This document shows positions 23,288 to 30,689 of a DNA stretch of 60,147 nt, piece after piece; the stretch's first letter is position 1; every line of letters starts with the position of its first letter. The stretch is taken from assembly GCA_934796775.1 (NCBI GenBank), contig CAKVPH010000009.1, positions 1 through 60,147 on the forward strand, written 5' to 3'. Source of the stretch: an uncultured Clostridia bacterium (GTDB taxonomy: Bacteria > Bacillota > Clostridia > Christensenellales > Borkfalkiaceae). A program made the translations under genes and the position numbers. The notes beneath the pieces were generated by a model that was given only the letters and a program-made list of their open reading frames with translations, was not told the origin of the DNA and made no database searches.

Positions 23288-24844
23288 ATGGAAAACAATT
23301 ACAGCGCGCTGCCGTATAACCTTGAAGCCGAGCAATCTTTTTTAGGTTGCGTTCTGGTCGATCAGGAAATACAGCTCGAAATGATAGCCACTTGCTCGGA
23401 AGACGATTTTTATACCGAATCGCATAAGCTTATTATCCGCGCTATGAAGAACATAGCAAAAGATAACAAGCCCATAGATATAGTTACGCTTTCCGACGAG
23501 ATGGAAAAAACGAGTACGCTTGCAAAGGCGGGCGGCATGGACTATATAACCACGCTTGCAACGGGTATGCCTTCGAGCGCGAACTATAAATTTTATCAGG
23601 CTATCGTCCGTCGCGACAGTACGCTTCGTCGGCTTATAAGAAGCAGCGAAAAAATTTCGATAGAAGCGCGTAAAAGTACCGACAGCAAGAAAACTTTGCA
23701 GATGGCTGAAAATGAAATTTTCAGAATTTCAGAAGAGAACGACAGTTCAAGCCTTGTTTCTCTTGCCGATACATATGATCCTCTGCTTTCGGATCTTGAA
23801 AAAATCGAGCGCGACCGCGGCTTCAAACGCGGCATTATGACGGGCTTTACCCGTATAGACGAGCTTACAAACGGTTTTAAGCCGGGCAACCTTGTAATTT
23901 TAGCCGCAAGACCTTCCGACGGTAAAACTACGCTCGCGCTCAATATGATAGAGAATATCGCCGTAAAAAACGGCAAAACCTGCGCAATGTTCGCTCTTGA
24001 AATGACGCGTGAAGAACTCGCGCAAAAACTGCTTTGCTCTATTGCAAAAGTAAGAATGGATTCGCTTGCAAAGGGTAAACTTTCCGAAGAAGACGAAAGC
24101 GGTTGGAAACGACTTTGGGAAGCTAAAAAAGTGCTTAAAAAGGCACCTATTTACGTTGACGATTCGCCGTCAAACAACATTGCGACCATATTATCCAAGT
24201 CGCGCAGGCTTAAAGCCACGCACGGGCTTGACCTTGTTGTAGTCGACCACTTGCAGTTGATTTATCCTGACGTAAGAAGCGCGGAAAACCGCCAGCAGGA
24301 AGTAACCGAAATTTCGCGTGGATTAAAAGTTATAGCCAAGGACTTAAACGTTCCCGTGCTTGCGCTTTCGCAGTTATCGCGTGGGGTTACGCAGCGAAAG
24401 GGCAAACCTATGCTTTCGGATCTTCGCGAATCGGGTTCTATCGAACAGGACGCGGACATAGTTATGTTCATTTATCGTCCCGATAAAAACGCAGATCCTA
24501 AGGAGATTGCGTCGGGCGCAGTAGAGCAGAACGTTGCGGAAATCATTATTGAAAAGAACAGAAGCGGCGACAGAGGCTCTGCAAAACTGCTGTTTAAGGG
24601 CGAATACTCAAAGTTCGTCAACATTACGGGATATGGGCCTATGCCGCCCGAAGGCAGATATGCCCCGCGTGAAGAGAACGAAAACCGCCCGCTTCGTCAG
24701 GTTGACGACGATTTTGACGGTGCAGGATTTTCAGATGCGGATATTCCGCCCGAAGATATCCCATTTGATTTGGGTAATAACGGCGACGACAGTAAAAAAA
24801 GTGACGATTTAAACGATATAGACGACGTGATTTTTAACAGTTGA
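23288..24844 (+). CDS. dnaB: Replicative DNA helicase DnaB (DnaC in Bacillus naming)
   Basis: A 518-residue hexameric helicase. N-terminal collar domain LPYNLEAEQSFLGCVL is residues 5-105; RecA-like core follows from about 175 (FKPGNLVILAARPSDGKTTLALNM, Walker A ARPSDGKT; LVVVDHLQLI, Walker B; SQLSRGV; RESGSIEQDADIVMF). The C-terminal 50 residues are acidic and low-complexity, longer than in many relatives. AGAGGA precedes the ATG. It unwinds DNA at the fork and is loaded by the DnaI-like ATPase at 11 kb. Confidence 0.95.
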   Translation: MENNYSALPYNLEAEQSFLGCVLVDQEIQLEMIATCSEDDFYTESHKLIIRAMKNIAKDNKPIDIVTLSDEMEKTSTLAKAGGMDYITTLATGMPSSANYKFYQAIVRRDSTLRRLIRSSEKISIEARKSTDSKKTLQMAENEIFRISEENDSSSLVSLADTYDPLLSDLEKIERDRGFKRGIMTGFTRIDELTNGFKPGNLVILAARPSDGKTTLALNMIENIAVKNGKTCAMFALEMTREELAQKLLCSIAKVRMDSLAKGKLSEEDESGWKRLWEAKKVLKKAPIYVDDSPSNNIATILSKSRRLKATHGLDLVVVDHLQLIYPDVRSAENRQQEVTEISRGLKVIAKDLNVPVLALSQLSRGVTQRKGKPMLSDLRESGSIEQDADIVMFIYRPDKNADPKEIASGAVEQNVAEIIIEKNRSGDRGSAKLLFKGEYSKFVNITGYGPMPPEGRYAPREENENRPLRQVDDDFDGAGFSDADIPPEDIPFDLGNNGDDSKKSDDLNDIDDVIFNS

Positions 24845-24863
24845 TTTATGCGTTCGGTATAAA

Positions 24864-25880
24864 ATGCGTATGATAACCGAAATATTATCTATAAACGAAG
24901 AATCATTAAAAAAAGCAAAAGAGTTATTGCTTGGCGGCGGGCTTGTGGCTTTTCCTACCGAAACGGTTTACGGGCTTGGCGCAGTTGCCTATGACGATGC
25001 CGCGGTAAAAAAAATATACGAAGTAAAGGGCAGACCTGCCGATAATCCGTTGATAGTTCACGTTCATAAGGACTACGATATAACAAGTTTGGTTACGGTA
25101 GAACACGATTATGCGTTAAAAATAGCAAAAGCGTTTTTGCCCGGACCTATTACCATAGTTTATAAAAGCAACGGAAAAGTATCGCCCACGGTTTCGTGCG
25201 GGCTTGATACTCTGGCTGTAAGAATACCTGAATCTTCTGCCGCACAGGAGTTTTTAAGGTACGTTAATCAACCTATAGCCGCACCTTCTGCAAATATATC
25301 AAAGCACGTAAGTCCTGTTACGGCTATGCATGTTTACAAAGATTTCAACGGTAAAATACCGCTTATTTTAGACGGTGGGAAGTGCAGCGGCGGAATTGAA
25401 AGCACCGTTTTAGACGCAACAGGAGAAGTTCCCGTTATCTTAAGAAAAGGTCTTATAACCGCCGAAATGGTAGCTGAAGTTACGGGAGAATGTCTGTATG
25501 CAAAGGACGTTTGCACTAAGGAAGCAAGATCTCCCGGAATGAAATATACTCACTATTGTCCTAATACCAACACTGCGCTTTTTGAGCGCGACGACGTAAA
25601 AAATGCCGTTTTGTTATACGACGAGTACGTGAATTCCGGTAAAAATCCCGTATTTTTAACCGACGGCGAAATGGCGTTAAAAGTTGAAAACAGAAAAGTT
25701 GAACTTTTAGGCAATACCGCCGAACAGATGGCGTCAAACCTTTACGACAAGTTAAGAAGTCTGGAAAAATACGATCTGATAATTTCTTTTAAATTAAACG
25801 TAGACTGCGAGCTTATGCTCAGTGTAGATAATCGTTTCCAAAAAGCATTCGGCAGATCGGTAAATATAAACAAAAAATAA
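24864..25880 (+). CDS. Threonylcarbamoyl-AMP synthase (Sua5/YwlC)
   Basis: A 338-residue long-form Sua5 protein. The YrdC domain (about 8-200) has the ATP/bicarbonate site motifs LVAFPTETVYGLGA and KGRPADNPLIVH, and SANISKHVSPV. A Sua5 C-terminal domain (about 235-335) follows the linker SPGMKYTHYCPN. It makes threonylcarbamoyl-adenylate for t6A at position 37 of ANN-decoding tRNAs. No strong ribosome site; a second ATG two codons downstream (24870) is equally possible. The order Sua5, LMW-PTP, RpiB, Upp is common in Firmicutes. Confidence 0.93.
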   Translation: MRMITEILSINEESLKKAKELLLGGGLVAFPTETVYGLGAVAYDDAAVKKIYEVKGRPADNPLIVHVHKDYDITSLVTVEHDYALKIAKAFLPGPITIVYKSNGKVSPTVSCGLDTLAVRIPESSAAQEFLRYVNQPIAAPSANISKHVSPVTAMHVYKDFNGKIPLILDGGKCSGGIESTVLDATGEVPVILRKGLITAEMVAEVTGECLYAKDVCTKEARSPGMKYTHYCPNTNTALFERDDVKNAVLLYDEYVNSGKNPVFLTDGEMALKVENRKVELLGNTAEQMASNLYDKLRSLEKYDLIISFKLNVDCELMLSVDNRFQKAFGRSVNINKK

Positions 25881-25883
25881 AAA

Positions 25884-25910
25884 AAAGTCCGTCTATAAGT
25901 CGATTAACAG
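25884..25910 (+). repeat. Dispersed palindromic element, intergenic
   Basis: AAAGTCCGTCTATAAGTCGA then TTAACAG, lying immediately before the phosphatase start and overlapping its weak ribosome site region. Confidence 0.65.
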
Positions 25911-25917
25911 GTAGTTT

Positions 25918-26355
25918 ATGATAAAAATTATGTTTGTCTGCACCGGCAATACTTGCAGAAGCCCCATGGCGGAATACCTTTTGAAAGATATAATAAAAAA
26001 AGCGGGCGTTACCGATATAAAGGTGACTTCGGCAGGGCTTAACGTGTGCGAAAACGATACAATAAACGAAAAAGCAAAAGTCGCGCTTAAAAAATTCGGC
26101 ATAGTCGTGCGCAAATTTAATCCTAAAAAAGCCGTGCCGGAGCTTTGCCGCAAACAAAACGCGGTTATTTGCATGACCGAAAGGCACAAAAACTTTTTTG
26201 TGGGTTTTAAAAACGTTTATACCATAAGCGAACTTACCGGACTTAACGAAATTTCAGATCCTTACGGACTTAATCAGGACGCTTACGATGAGTGCGCCGC
26301 AACGCTTAAATGCGCTTGCGAAGAAATATTCGAACTATTGAATAAAAAAGATTAA
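25918..26355 (+). CDS. Low-molecular-weight protein tyrosine (or arginine) phosphatase
   Basis: A 145-residue LMW-PTP. The P-loop VCTGNTCRSP has Cys8 and Arg14; the general acid lies in the ISDPYG segment near the C-terminus. The residue after GN is Thr, as in YwlE-type protein-arginine phosphatases (Thr at this place accommodates phospho-arginine). That fits the presence of the arginine kinase McsB in this window. YwlE in B. subtilis sits in the same neighbourhood (Sua5-YwlE-RpiB-Upp). The arginine specificity is inference from that context. Confidence 0.9.
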   Translation: MIKIMFVCTGNTCRSPMAEYLLKDIIKKAGVTDIKVTSAGLNVCENDTINEKAKVALKKFGIVVRKFNPKKAVPELCRKQNAVICMTERHKNFFVGFKNVYTISELTGLNEISDPYGLNQDAYDECAATLKCACEEIFELLNKKD

Positions 26356-26363
26356 AAATAAAA

Positions 26364-26391
26364 AAGTCGGGCTATAATACCGTTAATCGGC
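26364..26391 (+). repeat. Dispersed palindromic element, divergent intergenic copy
   Basis: AAGTCGGGCTATAATACCGT then TAATCGGC between the phosphatase and rpiB genes; it keeps the two arms but has a changed centre. Confidence 0.5.
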
Positions 26392-26434
26392 ATTTTGCAT
26401 ATCTTTATTCTAAAAACACGAGGCATAAATTACA

Positions 26435-26872
26435 ATGAAAATCGCAATAGCTAACGACCACGCAGGCGTGGATTACAAGAATCTTTTAGTCAGACATTTA
26501 ACCGACAAAGGTTATGAAGTTATAAATTTAGGCACGGATACCGCACTTTCGGTAGATTACCCCGATTATGCCGAAAAGGTAGCAAAAGCCGTACAGGAAA
26601 AAAACGCGGACTTAGGAATTCTGATTTGCGGAACGGGAATAGGCATGAGCATTGCCGCTAATAAATTCAAAGGCATTCGCGCCGCGCTTTGCGGGGATTG
26701 TTATTCGGCTGAACTTACCAGAAAGCACAACGACGCAAACGTATTGTGTCTGGGTGCGCGCGTTCTCGGCAGCGATTTAATGATAAAAATAGCGGATACC
26801 TTTTTGTCTGCTTCTTTTGAAGGCGGGAAACACGCCGTAAGACTTGGTAAAATAGAGAATTTTGAAAAGTAG
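26435..26872 (+). CDS. rpiB: Ribose-5-phosphate isomerase B
   Basis: A 145-residue RpiB/LacAB-family sugar isomerase. It shows the N-terminal IANDHAGVDYK substrate loop, the LGTD segment, and the LICGTGIGMSIAANK anion-hole loop whose Cys is the family's catalytic base. The HNDANVLCLGARVLG segment follows. It interconverts ribose-5-phosphate and ribulose-5-phosphate. GAGG lies upstream, and a clear terminator follows, so rpiB ends a transcription unit. Confidence 0.93.
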   Translation: MKIAIANDHAGVDYKNLLVRHLTDKGYEVINLGTDTALSVDYPDYAEKVAKAVQEKNADLGILICGTGIGMSIAANKFKGIRAALCGDCYSAELTRKHNDANVLCLGARVLGSDLMIKIADTFLSASFEGGKHAVRLGKIENFEK

Positions 26873-26875
26873 AAA

Positions 26876-26900
26876 CGGAAATTTTTTCCGCTCTTTTTTT
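26876..26900 (+). terminator. Rho-independent terminator after rpiB
   Basis: CGGAAA (26876-26881), a three-base loop, TTTCCG (26885-26890), then CTC and seven T residues. Confidence 0.75.
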
Positions 26901-27002
26901 AAAATAAGCGGTTACTTTAAGTTTTTTTGGCATATTTCAGCTTGAATTTAAACTTTTTACATTACAATAAGATAAAATTTTTCAGGGAGATATAAAACAA
27001 CC

Positions 27003-27632
27003 ATGAGCACTTTACACGTTATCGAACACCCCCTTATTTGTCACAAAGTAACAAGAATCAGAAACAAGGATACCGGAACAAAAGATTTCCGCGAACTCGT
27101 TGACGAAATTTCTCTCCTTATGGCTTACGAAGTAACTCGCGATCTTCCGCTTGAAGAAATTGAGATAGAAACGCCTATCTGTAAGACCAAAAGCAAAGTG
27201 GTTGCGGGCAAAAGCTTAGGCGTTATCCCCATTTTAAGAGCAGGACTCGGAATGGTAAACGGAATACTCACGCTTGTACCTAATGCAAAAGTCGGACATA
27301 TCGGACTGTACCGCGATCCCGAAACGCATATGCCTGTAGAATATTATTGCAAACTCCCCGTTGACGCGGAAGAAAGAATGTTGATAGTGGTAGATCCCAT
27401 GCTGGCAACCGGCGGAAGCGCAATAGCTGCAATTTCCGCAATCAAGCAAAGGGGTTGCAAGGATATAAAACTTATGAACTTAATCGCTTCGCCCGAAGGC
27501 GTTGCGGCAGTACAAAAAGCTCATCCCGACGTTGATATTTACGTTGCTTCGTTAGACGAAAAGCTCAACGAAAACGCCTATATCGTTCCGGGACTCGGCG
27601 ACGCCGGCGACAGACTTTTCGGCACGAAGTAA
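27003..27632 (+). CDS. upp: Uracil phosphoribosyltransferase
   Basis: A 209-residue type I phosphoribosyltransferase. The PRPP loop is VVDPMLATGGSA (about 130-141); the uracil-contact end YIVPGLGDAGDRLFGT is intact at the C-terminus. It salvages uracil to UMP. GGGAGA precedes the ATG. The last codons and stop belong to the first unit of a 16-bp tandem triplication. Confidence 0.95.
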   Translation: MSTLHVIEHPLICHKVTRIRNKDTGTKDFRELVDEISLLMAYEVTRDLPLEEIEIETPICKTKSKVVAGKSLGVIPILRAGLGMVNGILTLVPNAKVGHIGLYRDPETHMPVEYYCKLPVDAEERMLIVVDPMLATGGSAIAAISAIKQRGCKDIKLMNLIASPEGVAAVQKAHPDVDIYVASLDEKLNENAYIVPGLGDAGDRLFGTK

Positions 27633-27667
27633 AACCGGCACGAGGTAAAACCGGCACGAAGTAAAAC
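27620..27667 (+). repeat. 16-bp tandem triplication across the upp stop codon
   Basis: Three head-to-tail units of CGGCACGAAGTAAAAC (the middle with one A to G change). The first unit encodes the last residues and stop of Upp; the other two are untranslated. Confidence 0.85.
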
Positions 27668-27816
27668 CGAATAAATCAGATTTAAATCAAAGATTTAAAA
27701 AAAAATAAAGCAAAAGAACAGTTTACAAAAACCGATGGAGAATGTGTTTTCCATAAATATCAAAGTAAAACTTAACGCCGCAAAACAAAAATAAGGCGTA
27801 AAGCGTAGGAGTAATA

Positions 27817-28692
27817 ATGCAAAAAGTCAAAAAGGCCGTAATACCCGTAGCGGGTTACGGTACAAGATTTTTACCTTTTACCAAAGCGGTTCCGAAAGCC
27901 ATGCTTCCGGTGGTTAATAAGCCTGCAATTCAGCTTATAATCGAAGAAGCCTCAAACAGCGGAATCGAAGAGATTCTGCTTGTTGTAGGGCAACATAAAG
28001 AGATTATCGAGCAGCACTTTTTGCCGTATCGCGATTTGGAAGAACATCTTGAAAAAACGAATGCGACAGAACTTTTAAATCAGGTTAAAGCAATAGAAAA
28101 TATTGCAAAAATTAAATACATAGTTCAGGAAAAACAGCTGGGAACGGCGCATGCGGTACTTTCTGCGCGTGAGTTCGTGGGTGACGAACCGTTTGCCGTT
28201 ATGTTTGGCGACGATCTTATGTACAGCGACAAAAAGCCTGTTTTAAAACAGCTTATCGACGCTTTTTATCAGGACGGAAAAACCGTTATAGGCGTAAAAA
28301 ACGTGGGATACGAAAACGTTTCAAAGTACGCGTCGGTTGAATACGACGGTGTTTCGGGTAGTTTATATCACGTTACCGCCATTACCGAAAAGCCCGAGCG
28401 CGATAAAGCCAAAAGCGATCTTGCGCCGCTCGGAAGATACGTTTTGCGCGGCGGCTTTTTAGACGTTTTAAGCAAGGTAAAACCGGGCTACGGCGGTGAA
28501 TATCAGCTTACCGACGGCTTGGGACTTGAAATAAACGAAGCCGGTCTTAACGCTTATGCATTTGAAGGCAAACGTTACGATATGGGCGACGTTTTCGGAT
28601 TTTTGCAGGCTAATTGCGAATATGCGCTCAGAGATGAAAAACTCTCCGAAAAAATGCGAGCCTACTTTTTGGATACGGCTAAAAAACTGTAA
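27817..28692 (+). CDS. galU: UTP-glucose-1-phosphate uridylyltransferase
   Basis: A 291-residue nucleotidyltransferase. N-terminal signature VIPVAGYGTRFLPFTKAVPK, then LPVVNKPAIQLIIEE; the metal-binding MFGDDLM is near residue 130, ITEKPE near 193, and GRYVLRGGFLDVL near 207. It makes UDP-glucose for cell-wall and glycolipid synthesis. TAGGAG precedes the ATG. Length is normal. Confidence 0.94.
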   Translation: MQKVKKAVIPVAGYGTRFLPFTKAVPKAMLPVVNKPAIQLIIEEASNSGIEEILLVVGQHKEIIEQHFLPYRDLEEHLEKTNATELLNQVKAIENIAKIKYIVQEKQLGTAHAVLSAREFVGDEPFAVMFGDDLMYSDKKPVLKQLIDAFYQDGKTVIGVKNVGYENVSKYASVEYDGVSGSLYHVTAITEKPERDKAKSDLAPLGRYVLRGGFLDVLSKVKPGYGGEYQLTDGLGLEINEAGLNAYAFEGKRYDMGDVFGFLQANCEYALRDEKLSEKMRAYFLDTAKKL

Positions 28693-28839
28693 AAACGAAA
28701 AAACGATAAAAATCAAAAAAAACGGAATAAATTTTTTAAAAAACTATTTATTTCTTTCTTAGTTTATAGTATAATGTAATCGGTAAAAGTCGGATATAAA
28801 ACGTAAAACCATCTGCTACCGATAAAAGAAGGGTATCGA

Positions 28840-29106
28840 ATGTTCTGTGAGATATGTAACAGGCGCATTGCCGAAATAACTTTAAAAACGGGTGCAGGCG
28901 GAGTCTGGCACGAGCAGCATTTGTGCAGAGAGTGTTACGCTGCAATGCAAAGCGGACTAAAACGCGAAAAAGAACCGCGTGCCTGCAGGTATTGCGGGCG
29001 CACCGAAGACGAAGTTTTGCAGACGCTTATTGTCGGTTGCGAAAATTGTTACGACGAATTTAAAGATATACTCGAACCTATTATCGAGAGGGTGCAGAAA
29101 CTGTGA
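28840..29106 (+). CDS. mcsA: McsA-like zinc protein, short form
   Basis: An 88-residue protein with four CxxC pairs (CEIC, CREC, CRYC, CENC), the zinc-binding layout of McsA, the activator of the arginine kinase McsB. B. subtilis McsA has about 185 residues and a C-terminal UVR coiled coil; here the protein ends at ILEPIIERVQKL and the UVR part is missing. Its stop overlaps the mcsB GTG start. It is preceded by GAAGGG and a TATAAT-like -10 near 28769. The usual first gene, ctsR, is not present. No conserved CtsR operator was found. Confidence 0.82.
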   Translation: MFCEICNRRIAEITLKTGAGGVWHEQHLCRECYAAMQSGLKREKEPRACRYCGRTEDEVLQTLIVGCENCYDEFKDILEPIIERVQKL

Positions 29107-30122
29107 AAGAACTTTATTCCGGCGCAATAGTAACGAGCAGAGTAAGGCTTGCCAGAAATTTAAAAAATTACAGATTTTTTTCCACTCTGACCGATAAATC
29201 GGTTGCACGCGAAATAATAAACAGGACGTATTCGGCACTTTTGCGTTACGGCAAATTTACGCTTTACGAAGTCGGCTCTTTAGAGCCTATGCTTTTAGAA
29301 GAGCTTAAAGAACGCTATCTGATTTCGGAAAGTTTAAAGCGCAACGCCTTTTCGGGTGCGGTAGCCGTTCACGACGCGGGCAATATTTCGGTTATGATAA
29401 ACGAAGAAGATCATATACGTGAGCAATACATTCTGCAAAGCGGAGATCTTCTCGCGGCGTATAAAAACCTTGCTATTTTAGACAGATGGCTGAACAGCTA
29501 CCTTAATTTTTCAAAGTCGCAAAACCTTGGATATATAACGGCGTGTCCGACTAACCTCGGCACGGGATTAAGAGCTTCGGTTATGATGTTTTTACCCGCG
29601 CTTACAAAAATGAATTACATTTCCGATCTTTACGAACGTGCAAGGGTAAAAGGGCTTACCGTGCGCGGCGCGTTCGGCGAAGGCAGTACGGGACAGAGTT
29701 GTTTGTATCAGGTAAGCAACGAAGTAACGCTCGGCAGAACCGAGGTCGCAATTATTAAAGACGTTCAGTCTTTCGTAACCGAAACTGCGGAATCCGAATG
29801 TGAAACACAGCGGATAATGTATGAGGACGATAGACTTCCCACCGAAGATTTTATTTTCAGATCTTTGGGAATACTTGCTAATTGCAGATTGCTTTCATAC
29901 GAAGAATTTTCAAAACACCTTGCAAACGTAAAGCTCGGCGCAATGCTCGACCTTATAAAGGTTAAGGATATAAAAGCACTTGACGATTTGCTTGTAACCG
30001 CAAGACCTGCTACTTTAAGCCGTTTGCTTAAAACAGGCGAAAACGATCCCGCATTTTTGAATATGGACGAAAATCGAGCAAGCTACGTCCGCAACTGTAT
30101 TAAAAAAATTCTCGTGGATTAA
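29103..30122 (+). CDS. mcsB: Protein-arginine kinase McsB
   Basis: A 339-residue phosphagen-kinase-fold protein. ATP-site motifs: VTSRVRLARNLKN (residues 9-21), INEEDHIREQ near residue 100 and CPTNLGTGLR near residue 148. McsB phosphorylates arginines on proteins, marking them for ClpC-ClpP. The GTG start overlaps the mcsA stop (GTGA), so the two are coupled. The downstream ClpC is separated by a 0.5-kb tandem repeat, which is unusual for this operon. Confidence 0.93.
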   Translation: MKELYSGAIVTSRVRLARNLKNYRFFSTLTDKSVAREIINRTYSALLRYGKFTLYEVGSLEPMLLEELKERYLISESLKRNAFSGAVAVHDAGNISVMINEEDHIREQYILQSGDLLAAYKNLAILDRWLNSYLNFSKSQNLGYITACPTNLGTGLRASVMMFLPALTKMNYISDLYERARVKGLTVRGAFGEGSTGQSCLYQVSNEVTLGRTEVAIIKDVQSFVTETAESECETQRIMYEDDRLPTEDFIFRSLGILANCRLLSYEEFSKHLANVKLGAMLDLIKVKDIKALDDLLVTARPATLSRLLKTGENDPAFLNMDENRASYVRNCIKKILVD

Positions 30123-30151
30123 ATCATAAGCAACGTAGTATATAAATATTT

Positions 30152-30682
30152 AGTTCTTGCGGTATATCAGACCACGTTAGCAATTTGATACCAACATTAA
30201 AACGTAAACGGAACTCTCGCGGTATATCAGACCACGGCGGTCAATCGATACCAACATTAAAACTTAAACGGAACTTTCGCGGTATATTAAACCGCGTTAG
30301 CAATCGATACCAACATTAAAACGTAAACGGAACTCTCGCGGTATAACAGACCACGGCGGTCAATCAATACCAACATTAAAACGTAAACGGAACTTTCGCG
30401 GTATATTAAACCGCGTTAGCAATCGATACCAACATTAAAACGTAAACGGAACTCTCGCGGTATAACAGACCACGGCGGTCAATCAATACCAACATTAAAA
30501 CGTAAACGGAACTCTCGCGGTATATTAAACCGCGGCGGTAATTCGATACCAACATTAAAACGTAAACGGAACTCTCGCGGTATATCAGACCACGGCGGTA
30601 ATTCGATACCAACATTAAAACGTAAACGGAACTCTCGCGGTATAACAGACCGCGGCGGTAATTCGATACCAACATTAAAACT
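30152..30682. repeat. 59-60 bp tandem repeat array between mcsB and clpC
   Basis: About nine head-to-tail units. Each has a conserved part (GATACCAACATTAAAACG, then TAAACGGAAC, CTCGCGGTATA) and a variable part of about 20 bases in a few versions, including CAGACCACGGCGGTCAAT and TTAAACCGCGTTAGC. Units 3-4 and 5-6 are near-identical 119-bp pairs, so growth occurred partly by dimer duplication. The form CGCGGT-ATATTAA-ACCGCG makes a small hairpin. The last partial unit ends eight bases before the clpC ATG. Frames open on the minus strand come from the period being a multiple of three. Confidence 0.9.
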
Positions 30683-30689
30683 TAGTTTT

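Noticed and set aside
30152..30682. CRISPR-like array
   Set aside because: The variable parts are related versions of one another, not unique spacers, and no cas genes are in the window.
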